Below, one piece after another: positions 35,156-44,177 of a stretch of DNA of 64,000 bases. The notes below the pieces were generated by a model that saw only the letters and a program-made list of their open reading frames with translations, ran no database searches and was not told where the DNA came from. The stretch comes from Saccharicrinis sp050296935. GTDB lineage: Bacteria > Bacteroidota > Bacteroidia > Bacteroidales > Marinilabiliaceae. Both the position numbers and the translations under genes were made by a program. Where the stretch lies: NCBI GenBank assembly GCA_050296935.1, contig JBNKRV010000211.1:1-64000 (forward strand). The letters are read 5' to 3'. Positions within the stretch are counted from its first letter, which is position 1. Each line of letters opens with the position of its first letter.

Positions 35156-36193
35156 TTATTCTTCTTTAAGTTTTTTTATTTCATTTTTAAGCTCTTTTAT
35201 ATCACTTGCCATATCCGGAAGGTGCTTAAAATGAATAAATGAACGGTTAAACAATTTTATCGGCATTGAAGGTGCGCCCCGGAGAATCTCACCTTCCTTT
35301 TTTATTGAGTTACTAACACCCGTAAAGGCTCCGATTTTTGTATTGTCGGCTATGTTGATGTGTCCGGCTATTGCCGAATGGCCTCCAACCATACATCTTT
35401 TACCAATGGAGGTTGATCCGGCTATTCCTGAAAGAGCAGCTATCACAGTGTGCTCTCCGATTTCCACATTATGAGCAACCTGTATTAAGTTATCCAATTT
35501 TACACCTTCACGTATAAATGTTGAACCCATTGTTGCCCTGTCGATAGTTGTATTGGCTCCAATTTCACAATTATCCTCTACTATAACATTACCTAATTGA
35601 GGAATTTTATCGTAACTGTTATCTTCATTTGGAGCAAAACCAAAGCCATCAGAACCAATAACAGAGCCTGCATGTATGATGCAGTTACTGCCCACTTTAC
35701 AATCCTGGTATATTTTAACGCCGGCAAAAATGGTTGTATTGTCTCCGATGGTTACATTATCTCCAATGTAACTGTTTGGATAAATACTAACATTATTTCC
35801 TGTTTTAACGTTATCACCGATATAAGCAAATGCACCAACGTATGGAAATTCACCAATGCTTGCTGATTCTGAAATAAAAGAGGGATTTTCAATTCCCGTT
35901 TTACGGGGTTTCATTTCCTGATACATTTGCATAAGTTTTGCAACTGCAACATAGGCATCTTCAACCTGAATCATTGTTGTTGATACTTCTTTTTCAGGTA
36001 CAAATGATTTATTTACAATTACTATTGATGCTTCTGTATCGTATATATGTCTGGTGTATTTGGGGTTGGATAAAAAGGATATTGTGCCGGGTTTTCCTTC
36101 TTCAATCTTTGAAACGTTGCCCACTAATGCTTCTGGGTCTCCTACAATAACGCCGTCTATAAGTTCGGCAATCTGTTTTGCTGAAAATTTCAT
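35156..36193 (-). CDS. lpxD: UDP-3-O-acylglucosamine N-acyltransferase
   Basis: LpxD adds the second acyl chain to the lipid A precursor. The 345-residue protein has the N-terminal uridine-binding domain (MKFSAKQIAELIDGVIVG, then KIEEGKPGTISFLSNPKY), a beta-helix of hexapeptide repeats, the active-site histidine region LDNLIQVAHNVEIGEHTVIA, and a C-terminal helical tail. It is 52 bp downstream of the HD-domain gene and 37 bp upstream of lpxC/fabZ. Confidence 0.96.
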   Translation of the reverse strand: MKFSAKQIAELIDGVIVGDPEALVGNVSKIEEGKPGTISFLSNPKYTRHIYDTEASIVIVNKSFVPEKEVSTTMIQVEDAYVAVAKLMQMYQEMKPRKTGIENPSFISESASIGEFPYVGAFAYIGDNVKTGNNVSIYPNSYIGDNVTIGDNTTIFAGVKIYQDCKVGSNCIIHAGSVIGSDGFGFAPNEDNSYDKIPQLGNVIVEDNCEIGANTTIDRATMGSTFIREGVKLDNLIQVAHNVEIGEHTVIAALSGIAGSTSIGKRCMVGGHSAIAGHINIADNTKIGAFTGVSNSIKKEGEILRGAPSMPIKLFNRSFIHFKHLPDMASDIKELKNEIKKLKEE

Positions 36194-36209
36194 TGCTTAT
36201 AATTTGCTG

Positions 36210-36217
36210 CAAATCTA
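36210..36217 (-). promoter_or_regulatory. Putative -7 element upstream of lpxD (TAGATTTG)
   Basis: On the minus strand TAGATTTG lies 16 bases before the lpxD start, with a T-run about 20 bp further upstream. It could start an lpxD-lpxC/fabZ-lpxA transcript independent of the HD gene. Confidence 0.45.
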
Positions 36218-36245
36218 GCAATATTATCTTCATTAAAAAAGCCGA

Positions 36246-37511
36246 TTATAAGTTACCAACCCATTTGCGTAATGCTTTAGGGTAGCAAAGAATGTTTTTT
36301 CTTACATTTTTACCCAGAACGGAAAGGTTTAGTATGTCAGAGGCTTTGGATACATCCTGAATGTCGCCGTTGGAATATAGAATGTTAATATTTTCATCTG
36401 TTATGCTATAGGCGTGATTTTCAATGGTGTCTTTATATACGAAATACGAAATTTCTTCTTGACTATTTAAGTGGTATAAATCTTTGACTTTTTGTCTGAT
36501 TTGTTTGATTGTTGTTTTTTCAAAAGGATCTTTTCTCAAATCAATATGAAGTAAATCTCTGTTAAGTATTGCTTTTGATAATTCGGATAAGATAAAATCA
36601 TCATGACCGGCCCATACTTTTATGGCAGACATGATATCTCCATCATCCAGTAATGCGAAATTTTCCAGCACTAACTTGTTTTGTTCAAAGTCTTCCTTGG
36701 TTATGGATTTATCCATAAAATAGGATAGGTGAGGAGGTGCAAATAATGTATGGTCAGATTGGAATACAAACCTGGCACGCTGTAATACCTTAACAAGTAT
36801 TTTTTCGGCAACAATGGCTGTTTTGTGCAAATATACCTGCCAATACATTAATCTTCTGGCAATCAGGAATTTTTCAATCGAATATATTCCTTTTGATTCA
36901 ACAACCAATTGGTCGTTTTTTACATGTAGCATCTTAATTATTCTATCAGAACCAATAATACCTTCTGTAACGCCTGAAAAAAAACTATCTCGTCGAAGAT
37001 AATCCAGCCTGTCCATATCTAACTGGCTGCTTACTAACTGATGTAAAAATTTTTTAGGATAGTTATTTAAGAAAATTTCAATCGCTAAATTTAGTTTGCC
37101 ATTAAACTCTTCGTTTAACCGGTTCATAAATATAAGCGAGATATCTTCATGTGATACTTCATCAACAACAGAGTTTTCCAGAGCATGAGAAAAAGGACCA
37201 TGCCCTATATCGTGAAGCAATATTGCGATGTGAACAGCTTCAGATTCTTCTTCCGAAATCTCAATACCTTTTGATTGTAATACAGAAACGGCAGAACTCA
37301 TTAAATGCATAGCACCTACTGCATGTTGAAATCGGTTATGCATAGCACCGGGGTATACCAGCGAAGTGAGTCCTAATTGCTTAATGCCTCTTAATCGTTG
37401 AAAATAACGATGTTGTAACAGGTCATAAATAAAGCTGAAAGGTACCTTTACAAATCCGTAAACCGGATCATTTATTATTTTTAGTTTATTTAATACGATT
37501 TCTTTACTCAC
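36246..37511 (-). CDS. HD-domain phosphohydrolase
   Basis: The protein matches HD-domain enzymes related to dNTP triphosphohydrolases (SpoT/YfbR-like in fold). The metal-binding pairs are HRFQHAVGAMHL and HIAILLHDIGHGPFSHALE (H..HD..H..D type). The start region KIINDPVYGFVKVPFSFIYD is characteristic. A GTG start at 37511 gives 421 residues. An ATG at 37544 is possible, but it lies 3 bases after a TATTTTTG promoter-like element (37547-37554), so it would precede the expected transcript start. In Bacteroidota this gene regularly precedes lpxD; substrate unknown. Confidence 0.88.
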   Translation of the reverse strand: MSKEIVLNKLKIINDPVYGFVKVPFSFIYDLLQHRYFQRLRGIKQLGLTSLVYPGAMHNRFQHAVGAMHLMSSAVSVLQSKGIEISEEESEAVHIAILLHDIGHGPFSHALENSVVDEVSHEDISLIFMNRLNEEFNGKLNLAIEIFLNNYPKKFLHQLVSSQLDMDRLDYLRRDSFFSGVTEGIIGSDRIIKMLHVKNDQLVVESKGIYSIEKFLIARRLMYWQVYLHKTAIVAEKILVKVLQRARFVFQSDHTLFAPPHLSYFMDKSITKEDFEQNKLVLENFALLDDGDIMSAIKVWAGHDDFILSELSKAILNRDLLHIDLRKDPFEKTTIKQIRQKVKDLYHLNSQEEISYFVYKDTIENHAYSITDENINILYSNGDIQDVSKASDILNLSVLGKNVRKNILCYPKALRKWVGNL

Positions 37512-37706
37512 GTTACTATGTTTAGGAATACAGAATAAAAGCACTGCAAAAATAAATTTAATTCTATAAAGTTACTGTTATAGAGTAAATAGAATGAAAG
37601 AAATCCGGTTTTGTGAATGCACTATGTGTATTTCACCTCTGAATTTCATTATTGACAAGCTGCTGAAATTAATTAATTTATACAATAATAAATCAATTGG
37701 GACTCC
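37512..37706. other. Divergent intergenic region
   Basis: Spacer between the minus-strand lipid A operon and the plus-strand rimP operon. It carries a minus-strand TATTTTTG (37547-37554) and leads into the plus-strand rimP promoter at 37707. No other structure noted. Confidence 0.45.
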
Positions 37707-37737
37707 TTGCATATTAAACACATTATATCTATCTTTG
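37707..37737 (+). promoter_or_regulatory. Promoter of the rimP-nusA-infB operon
   Basis: TTG at 37707-37709 and TATCTTTG at 37730-37737 with 20 bp between them match the Bacteroidota promoter consensus. The leader is about 60 bases long. Confidence 0.65.
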
Positions 37738-37766
37738 CACCGGATTTAATTAAATGTCTTAAAAGG

Positions 37767-37793
37767 TAGGGGGCGGGTGTCCCCTATTTTATT
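37767..37793 (+). promoter_or_regulatory. Terminator-like leader hairpin before rimP
   Basis: TAGGGG at 37767-37772 pairs with CCCCTA at 37781-37786 and is followed by TTTTATT, then the rimP start 12 bases later. It could act as an attenuator of the operon or sequester the initiation region. Function is inference. Confidence 0.5.
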
Positions 37794-37804
37794 ACTATTA
37801 GGCC

Positions 37805-38269
37805 ATGATTACAAAGGAAAGCATCAGTGAAATTATAGAAGAAAGAGTAGCAGAAGATAACTGTTATTTAGTTGATGTTAAAGTGTCAACTGGAAATAAG
37901 ATCATTGTATTGGTAGATAGTTATTCGGGTGTTAATATTGATTATTGCATTCAGATAAGTCGTTTGATTGAAGGGACTTTAGATAGGGATCAGGAAGATT
38001 TTGAGCTTGAGGTTTCAACACCGGGACTGGGTCAGCCATTTAAAGTGCTTAACCAATATAAAAAAAATGTAGGGAAAGAGGTTGAAGTAAATCCTCTGGA
38101 GGGAGCCCCACTTAAAGGGAAATTAACCGAAGTTTCTGATTCAGGATTTGTAATTGAAGAAGAAAAAAAAGTTAAGGTAGAAGGTAAAAAGAAAAAAGAA
38201 ATAAAGATATTTAGTCATAACTATAAGTTCGACGAGGTTAAATCGGTAAAGGTAATTATTTCGTTTTAA
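37805..38269 (+). CDS. rimP: Ribosome maturation factor RimP
   Basis: RimP helps assemble the 30S subunit. The 154-residue protein has the N-terminal domain with the end EDFELEVSTPGLGQPF (family signature E-V-S-T-P-G) and a C-terminal SH3-like domain (VGKEVEVNPLEGAPLKGKLT). A lysine-rich insertion (KKVKVEGKKKKEIKIF) is seen in Bacteroidota proteins. It is followed by nusA after 21 bp, the standard order. Confidence 0.94.
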   Translation: MITKESISEIIEERVAEDNCYLVDVKVSTGNKIIVLVDSYSGVNIDYCIQISRLIEGTLDRDQEDFELEVSTPGLGQPFKVLNQYKKNVGKEVEVNPLEGAPLKGKLTEVSDSGFVIEEEKKVKVEGKKKKEIKIFSHNYKFDEVKSVKVIISF

Positions 38270-38290
38270 CAAGCTGACAAATAACAAGTC

Positions 38291-39526
38291 ATGGAAAACA
38301 TTAATTTAATTGATACTTTTTCGGAGTTTAAAGAGCTTAAAAGCATTGATCGTGCAACCATGATCAGAGTGCTTGAAGATTCTTTTAGAAGTGTTTTAAT
38401 TAAGAGATTTGGTACAGATGAAAATTTCGATGTTATTATTAACACTGATAAAGGAGATTTTGAAATCTGGAGAAATAGAGAGATTGTTGAGGATGATGAA
38501 TTAGAGGATGAGAATCTTCAGATATCACTTTCGGAGGCAAAGAAAATAGATCAGGATTACGAAGTAGGCGAAGAGGTTACTGATGAAGTCAAATTTCTTG
38601 ATTTTGGACGAAGAGCCATATTAAGTTTACGTCAAAACTTATCTGCCCGTATCCTTGAATTAGAAAAAGATAATATATATCACAAGTACAAAGATCGTAT
38701 TGGTGATATTATTACGGGTGAAGTATATCAGATTTGGAAAAGAGAGATCTTAATCCAGGATGATGAAGGAAATGAATTGATCTTACCAAAAGCGGAACAA
38801 ATTCCATCTGATTTTTTCAGAAAAGGAGATAATGTTCGTGCAGTTGTAGTGAAAGTGGAAATTCGTAACAATAATCCATTAATTATTGTATCCCGTACTT
38901 CTCCTGTATTTCTGGAAAGATTATTTGAATTAGAAGTACCTGAGATTTTTGATGGACTTATTACCATCAAAAAAATTGTTCGTGTTCCTGGAGAAAGAGC
39001 AAAGGTTGCTGTTGAATCGTACGATGAACGTATTGATCCTGTAGGAGCTTGTGTGGGTATGAAGGGAAGCCGGATTCACGGAATAGTTCGTGAGTTAAGA
39101 AATGAAAATATTGATGTAATCAATTATACTACTAATGTTCAACTTTTTATTCAAAGAGCGTTGAATCCTGCTAAGATAAATAGTATCAAACTATTTGATG
39201 AGGATAACAGAGCTCAGGTGTATCTACGCCCTGAAGAAGTAAGTCTGGCTATTGGTAAAGGCGGTTTAAATATTAAGTTAGCAAGTCAGTTAACTGGTTA
39301 TGAGCTTGATGTGTATCGCGAGATGGAGGAAGATGATGAAGATGTGAGCCTGGATGAATTTGCAGATGAAATTGAAAGCTGGATTTTGGATGAAATAAAA
39401 TCTATAGGTTGTGACACTGCAAAGTCCGTACTGGATTTATCTGTTGAAGACTTGGTGAAAAGAACAGATCTTGAGCAAGAAACGATAGAAGAAGTAATAA
39501 GAATATTGAGTGCAGAATTTGAATAA
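38291..39526 (+). CDS. nusA: Transcription termination/antitermination factor NusA
   Basis: NusA binds RNA polymerase and controls pausing, termination and antitermination. The 411-residue protein has the N-terminal RNAP-binding domain, an S1 domain (GDIITGEVYQIWKREILIQD), two KH domains (GACVGMKGSRIHGIVRELRN and SLAIGKGGLNIKLASQLTGY) and a short acidic C-terminus that includes a helix-hairpin-helix-like segment. It lacks the extra acidic repeats of the E. coli protein, as usual in this phylum. Confidence 0.96.
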   Translation: MENINLIDTFSEFKELKSIDRATMIRVLEDSFRSVLIKRFGTDENFDVIINTDKGDFEIWRNREIVEDDELEDENLQISLSEAKKIDQDYEVGEEVTDEVKFLDFGRRAILSLRQNLSARILELEKDNIYHKYKDRIGDIITGEVYQIWKREILIQDDEGNELILPKAEQIPSDFFRKGDNVRAVVVKVEIRNNNPLIIVSRTSPVFLERLFELEVPEIFDGLITIKKIVRVPGERAKVAVESYDERIDPVGACVGMKGSRIHGIVRELRNENIDVINYTTNVQLFIQRALNPAKINSIKLFDEDNRAQVYLRPEEVSLAIGKGGLNIKLASQLTGYELDVYREMEEDDEDVSLDEFADEIESWILDEIKSIGCDTAKSVLDLSVEDLVKRTDLEQETIEEVIRILSAEFE

Positions 39527-39532
39527 ATCTAG

Positions 39533-39540
39533 TATTTTTG
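39533..39540 (+). promoter_or_regulatory. Possible secondary -7 element before infB (TATTTTTG)
   Basis: TATTTTTG in the 67-base nusA-infB gap. No good -33 box at the right spacing, so it is only a candidate internal promoter. Confidence 0.35.
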
Positions 39541-39593
39541 TCTGCATCAATAATTTATAATAGCATTTAATAGAGAAAACATTAATTTCCAAT

Positions 39594-42500
39594 ATGGCAG
39601 TTGGTAAAACAAATAGACTAAGTAAAGTTGCAAGAGAGTTCAATGTTGGGATTCATACAATTGTTGAATTTCTTCAGAAAAAAGGATTTGAGGTTGAAAC
39701 TAATCCCAATACCAAAGTAACTGAAGAGATGTATCATCATATTGAAAATGAATACAATACGGACTTGAATGTTCGTAAGAAATCAGAAGCTCTCAGCAAA
39801 CAGAAACATCAAAAAGAAACGATCTCTATAGAAGATATCAGAAAAGATCTTGATGCTCCTGCTGAGAAAGAATCAACTCCGAAAGAGGAGGTAAAACCTG
39901 AAAAAATTGAGATTCCTCATAAAGAGGCTCCTAAAGTATTGGGTAAGATTGATCTGGATAATGTTTCTGGTAAGAAAACACAACCAAAGGAGGAAGTGAA
40001 AGATACTCCGGTAGAAGAAGCTAAGTCTTCCGTAAAGGAAGCTGAAAAGCCTGCAGAACAAAAAAAGGAAGAGCCTGAAAAGGAAGAATCAAAGAAAGAA
40101 GAACCTAAAAAGGAAGAACCTAAAAAGGAAGAGCCTAAAAAAGACGTTGAGGAGCCTCATAAACCAACTGCCAAAAGAACAATTGAGGAACCAAAGGTTT
40201 TAGGTAAAATAGATATTGATTCTGTGAATAAACCTCAAAAGAGTAAAAAGAAACCTGAGAAAGTCGAAAGTCGTTCTGAAGAAAAGGAAGCTACTCCTCC
40301 TGAAAAGGAAACTCCAAAGGTAGAGGAACAGCCTAAAAAAATAGAAAAGGTGGAGCATAAACCTAAAAATGAGAAATCCCCTGAAACTCCAGTGCTGAAT
40401 AAAAAGGAAGGTTCAGAGGAAAAAAGTGATAGCGTATTTAAACCTACTCAGGTTAAAAAGCTTTCAGGTCCTACAGTGGTAGGTAAAATTGAATTGCCTA
40501 AAACTCCGGTTAAATCGGATAATGCAGGCGATAAAAATAAGAAGAAGAAGAGAAAACGTATACGCAAAGATAAAGAGCGTGTAAATATAAATGAAAAACA
40601 AAGCCAGCAAGGTAGTGGAGGTAACCAACAACAAGGAGGTGGCCAGAAACAAAGAGGACCTGGTGGACAACAGAATAATCAAAGAAATCAGGATAGACCT
40701 AATCGCAGGCAGAAACCAGTGCATCGTCGTCCTGTAAAAGCTGAGATTAGTGAAGAAGACGTTCAAAAGCAGATTAAAGATACACTAGCCAGATTAACTG
40801 CGGGAAAAGGAAAGTCAAAAGCTTCCCGTCACCGTAGAGATAAGCGGGATGCAGTTAGTCAGAAGCAAATGGCCGAAATGGAAAAGGCCAGCCAGGAAAA
40901 GAATGTTATTAAGGTAACAGAATTTGTGACGGTTGCGGAATTGGCATCGATGATGAATGTTCAGGTAAACCAGATTATTGCATCTTGTATGAGTCTTGGT
41001 TTGTTCGTGTCTATAAATCAGAGATTAGATGCGGAAACCATTACTTTGGTTGCTGAAGAGTTTGATCATACCGTAGAATTTATTAGTGTTGAAGTTGCTG
41101 CTGCAATTGAAGAGGATGAAATTGAGGATGAAACTCAATTAGAACCACGTTCTCCTATTGTTACAGTAATGGGGCATGTTGACCACGGTAAAACATCTTT
41201 ACTGGATCATATTCGTAATGCTAATGTGATTCAGGGTGAAGCCGGGGGTATTACTCAGCATATTGGTGCGTATTCCGTTACTTTGGAATCAGGACGTAAG
41301 ATTACATTCCTTGATACTCCGGGTCATGAGGCTTTTACCGCCATGCGTGCTCGTGGAGCCCAGGTTACTGATATCGCCATTATTATTGTAGCTGCGGATG
41401 ATAATGTGATGCCTCAAACGGTTGAAGCTATCAATCACGCTTCTGCTGCAGGTGTGCCAATTGTGTTTGCTATCAATAAAATAGATAAACCAGGTGCTAA
41501 TCCTGATAAGATAAAAGAAGAACTGGCAAATATGAATTACCTGGTTGAAGACTGGGGAGGTAAATATCAGTGTCAGGAAATTTCAGCTAAAAACGGTATT
41601 AATATAGATGTACTTCTTGAAAAAGTACTTTTAGAAGCTGATCTTTTAGAGCTTCAGGCCGTGAAGGAAAAAAGAGCTGTTGGTTCAGTTATTGAATCAT
41701 CATTAGATAAAGGTAGAGGATATGTAACAACAGTATTGGTACAATCAGGTACTTTACGTGTTGGAGATATTATTCTGGCGGGTAGTTACATGGGGCACGT
41801 GAAAGCCATGTTTAACGAAAGAAATAAGAAAGTTGATGAAGCAGGTCCTTCAGAACCAGTGTTAATGCTGGGTTTAAACGGAGCAGCTCAGGCGGGTGAG
41901 AAGTTCAATGTTATGGAAAGCGAACGTGAGGCTAAAGAGATTACGAATAAACGTACTCAGTTACAGCGTGAGCAAGGAATGAGAACTAAAAAGCATATTA
42001 CGCTTGATGAAATTGGTCGTCGTATCGCCATTGGAAACTTCCAGGAATTGAATGTTATTGTGAAGGGTGATGTGGATGGTTCTATTGAAGCATTAGCAGA
42101 TTCGTTGATCAAACTTTCTACTGATGAAATTCAGGTTAATGTGATACATAAAGCGGTAGGACAAATATCTGAGTCAGATATCATGTTGGCGGCAGCATCC
42201 AATGCTATTGTAATTGGATTCCAGGTTCGTCCTTCTATTGCAGCCAGAAAGATTGCAGAAAAAGAAGAGATTGATATCAGACTTTACTCTATCATCTACG
42301 ATGCTATTGAAGAATTGAAGTCTGCTATGGAAGGAATGTTATCTCCTGAAATAAAAGAGCAAATTATTGCATCGCTTGAAATTCGCGAAACCTTTAAAAT
42401 TACTAAGGTGGGTACGATTGCAGGTTGTATGGTTAAGGAAGGTAAGATTAAACGTAGTTCTAAAATCCGCCTGATTCGAGAAGGTATTGTAATATATACT

Positions 42501-42653
42501 GGATTGTTAGGTTCATTGAAGCGATTTAAAGATGACGCTAAAGAAGTAGCTTCTGGTTATGAATGTGGATTAAATATCGAAAATTACAACGATATCAAAG
42601 TTGGTGACGTTGTGGAAGCATTTGAAGAAGTGGAAGTGTCTAGGAAGTTATAA
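39594..42653 (+). CDS. infB: Translation initiation factor IF-2
   Basis: IF-2 is a GTPase that brings fMet-tRNA to the 30S subunit. The 1019-residue protein has an N-terminal IF2N helix domain (about 1-70), a very long charged linker (about 70-430) with repeats such as KEEPKKEEPKKEEPKK, an RNA-binding-like basic stretch (Gly/Gln/Arg rich), a second IF2N domain, then the G domain with GHVDHGKT (about 527-534), DTPGHEAF and NKIDKP, followed by domains II to IV. The G-domain motifs are all intact. It is the last gene of the operon. Confidence 0.97.
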   Translation: MAVGKTNRLSKVAREFNVGIHTIVEFLQKKGFEVETNPNTKVTEEMYHHIENEYNTDLNVRKKSEALSKQKHQKETISIEDIRKDLDAPAEKESTPKEEVKPEKIEIPHKEAPKVLGKIDLDNVSGKKTQPKEEVKDTPVEEAKSSVKEAEKPAEQKKEEPEKEESKKEEPKKEEPKKEEPKKDVEEPHKPTAKRTIEEPKVLGKIDIDSVNKPQKSKKKPEKVESRSEEKEATPPEKETPKVEEQPKKIEKVEHKPKNEKSPETPVLNKKEGSEEKSDSVFKPTQVKKLSGPTVVGKIELPKTPVKSDNAGDKNKKKKRKRIRKDKERVNINEKQSQQGSGGNQQQGGGQKQRGPGGQQNNQRNQDRPNRRQKPVHRRPVKAEISEEDVQKQIKDTLARLTAGKGKSKASRHRRDKRDAVSQKQMAEMEKASQEKNVIKVTEFVTVAELASMMNVQVNQIIASCMSLGLFVSINQRLDAETITLVAEEFDHTVEFISVEVAAAIEEDEIEDETQLEPRSPIVTVMGHVDHGKTSLLDHIRNANVIQGEAGGITQHIGAYSVTLESGRKITFLDTPGHEAFTAMRARGAQVTDIAIIIVAADDNVMPQTVEAINHASAAGVPIVFAINKIDKPGANPDKIKEELANMNYLVEDWGGKYQCQEISAKNGINIDVLLEKVLLEADLLELQAVKEKRAVGSVIESSLDKGRGYVTTVLVQSGTLRVGDIILAGSYMGHVKAMFNERNKKVDEAGPSEPVLMLGLNGAAQAGEKFNVMESEREAKEITNKRTQLQREQGMRTKKHITLDEIGRRIAIGNFQELNVIVKGDVDGSIEALADSLIKLSTDEIQVNVIHKAVGQISESDIMLAAASNAIVIGFQVRPSIAARKIAEKEEIDIRLYSIIYDAIEELKSAMEGMLSPEIKEQIIASLEIRETFKITKVGTIAGCMVKEGKIKRSSKIRLIREGIVIYTGLLGSLKRFKDDAKEVASGYECGLNIENYNDIKVGDVVEAFEEVEVSRKL

Positions 42654-42675
42654 AAGAGATTTATAATATATCATT

Positions 42676-42715
42676 AAAAAACCCCTGTTCATTTTATATG
42701 AACAGGGTTTTTTTG
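42676..42715 (+). terminator. Terminator of the rimP-nusA-infB operon
   Basis: AAAAACCCCTGTTCAT pairs with ATGAACAGGGTTTTT, giving a long stem with a T-run. Confidence 0.92.
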
Positions 42716-42795
42716 TAAAGCATAAACGGTATGAATCAGAATTTTATCGAAAGCCTTATAAACAATTACTAAGAAGGGAAATCTAAAATTTGATA

Positions 42796-42810
42796 TCGAA
42801 CACAGGTTTA
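42796..42810. repeat. Dispersed repeat family 2, right end
   Basis: TCGAACACAGGTTTA matches the right-hand end of the family 2 elements. Related interior bases (TTTTATCGAAAGCCTTATAAA) lie at 42744-42764. The left inverted end is not recognisable. Confidence 0.4.
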
Positions 42811-42854
42811 TGCATATTCTGGTTACTGCTTGATGTAAACCTCAGCAACAGTAG

Positions 42855-44177
42855 TTATTGAAAATTGAATATCAATGTTCTTGAGCTCTTTATATTATTA
42901 TTTTTCAACTTAGCAGGTTCCCATTTTCCCATTTCAATTATCTTATCCTTAAGCAATTTTTCAAAACGAATTTCTGTTTGTGTAATCATTTCTATATGGG
43001 TAACCTCACCAGTATTTGAAATAATCAGTTCAACTTCAACTTTTTTGTTTTCGTGGTTTGAATTCGGGAAACTGTTTTTTAAACTATTCTCTATCTTTCG
43101 GATATACCTTTTAATATTAATAGGTGGTTTAGGTGGAGTTTCAGGTTCAAGAATCTCATCAGACTGTATTGCTTCTGAGCTTTCAATGTCATTGATCGAA
43201 TGTTTTTCTTTTTTTTGATATTCCACTCCAATCAATTCTTGCATGGCAAATATGTCACTTTCTAAAACGATATCACCAATAGAATCTTTATCTATAGTAA
43301 TTCTCTTTTTTTTATGTCCCAGGTAATCTACTTTTATATTATGTTCTTCGTTTTTGGGAACGGTTATCTTAAAATCCCCTTCTTTATTGGTTACAGTAGC
43401 GGTACTTGATTGTGTATCAAATACAGAGACTACTGGTAATGGTTTTCCATTTTCATCAATAACTTTTCCTTTTACTTGAATAAATGAATCAGGTGTGATC
43501 TTTTTTGTGCCGTCTAAAATATAGGATTCTCTGGATGTTCTTGTTTTATTTGAGGTTATTGTAGCTGCTGCAATTCTGCCTTTAATTGATTTATGTGTTG
43601 TAGTCTCTGAATCGGTTCTTAAAATATGGCTTTTAATAGCGTTCTTTTTATATAAAGAGGTGTTGTCTGTTGTGCTTGAACTTAATGAATGTAACGGCTG
43701 AGGTTTAACTGGTGAATTACTTTCTGCTATTTTTGATTCAGCAGTTGTTGTGTTTCTTTCTTCCATTGTTATTGGAACGATTACTTCTTCTTCTATTGTG
43801 ATATCATTATTTTCTATAGGTTCACTGAATTTTGTAGGGTTATCAAATGCCTTTTCCTGATTCTTACTTAATAACTTTTCATTTTGTATGGTGTTAATAA
43901 ATATCAAAATTGAAATGCCAATAGTTAGTAATGATATGGCTGCAATTCGAATCCAGACAGGCAGAATTATACCAGATTTCTGCTTGTTAAATTTCTTTTC
44001 AATTTCCTGTAAAGAGGCTTTTATTTCATCTGGATTTATTTGTTCATATCCTTCAACAGCATCTTTTAAAAAAGGATCAATTTCCATTTCTCGTTCAAAC
44101 ATATGCCTTTCCCTGTCCGACATTTGATTTGTCAGATATTGAATAATTTTTGATATGTATTGGTTGCTATTTGACAT
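42855..44177 (-). CDS. Anti-sigma-like / carboxypeptidase-regulatory / TonB-domain membrane protein
   Basis: The 440-residue protein joins three recognisable parts. Residues 1-60 (LTNQMSDRERHMFEREMEID) look like the cytoplasmic region of anti-sigma proteins of this phylum; a membrane helix follows (WIRIAAISLLTIGISILIFI). About residues 236-305 form a carboxypeptidase-regulatory-like beta domain (VKGKVIDENGKPLPVVSVFD). The C-terminus resembles a TonB/AgmX C-terminal domain (VELIISNTGEVTHIEMITQT and KWEPAKLKNN). It overlaps the upstream ECF sigma gene by 11 bp, so it probably controls that sigma factor. Function is inferred from domains. Confidence 0.8.
   Translation of the reverse strand: MSNSNQYISKIIQYLTNQMSDRERHMFEREMEIDPFLKDAVEGYEQINPDEIKASLQEIEKKFNKQKSGIILPVWIRIAAISLLTIGISILIFINTIQNEKLLSKNQEKAFDNPTKFSEPIENNDITIEEEVIVPITMEERNTTTAESKIAESNSPVKPQPLHSLSSSTTDNTSLYKKNAIKSHILRTDSETTTHKSIKGRIAAATITSNKTRTSRESYILDGTKKITPDSFIQVKGKVIDENGKPLPVVSVFDTQSSTATVTNKEGDFKITVPKNEEHNIKVDYLGHKKKRITIDKDSIGDIVLESDIFAMQELIGVEYQKKEKHSINDIESSEAIQSDEILEPETPPKPPINIKRYIRKIENSLKNSFPNSNHENKKVEVELIISNTGEVTHIEMITQTEIRFEKLLKDKIIEMGKWEPAKLKNNNIKSSRTLIFNFQ

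Noticed and set aside
40060..40145. Possible short tandem repeat array in infB as a CRISPR or unstable repeat
   Set aside because: The repeated units encode Lys/Glu/Pro blocks in frame within the known flexible linker of IF-2; it is coding low complexity.
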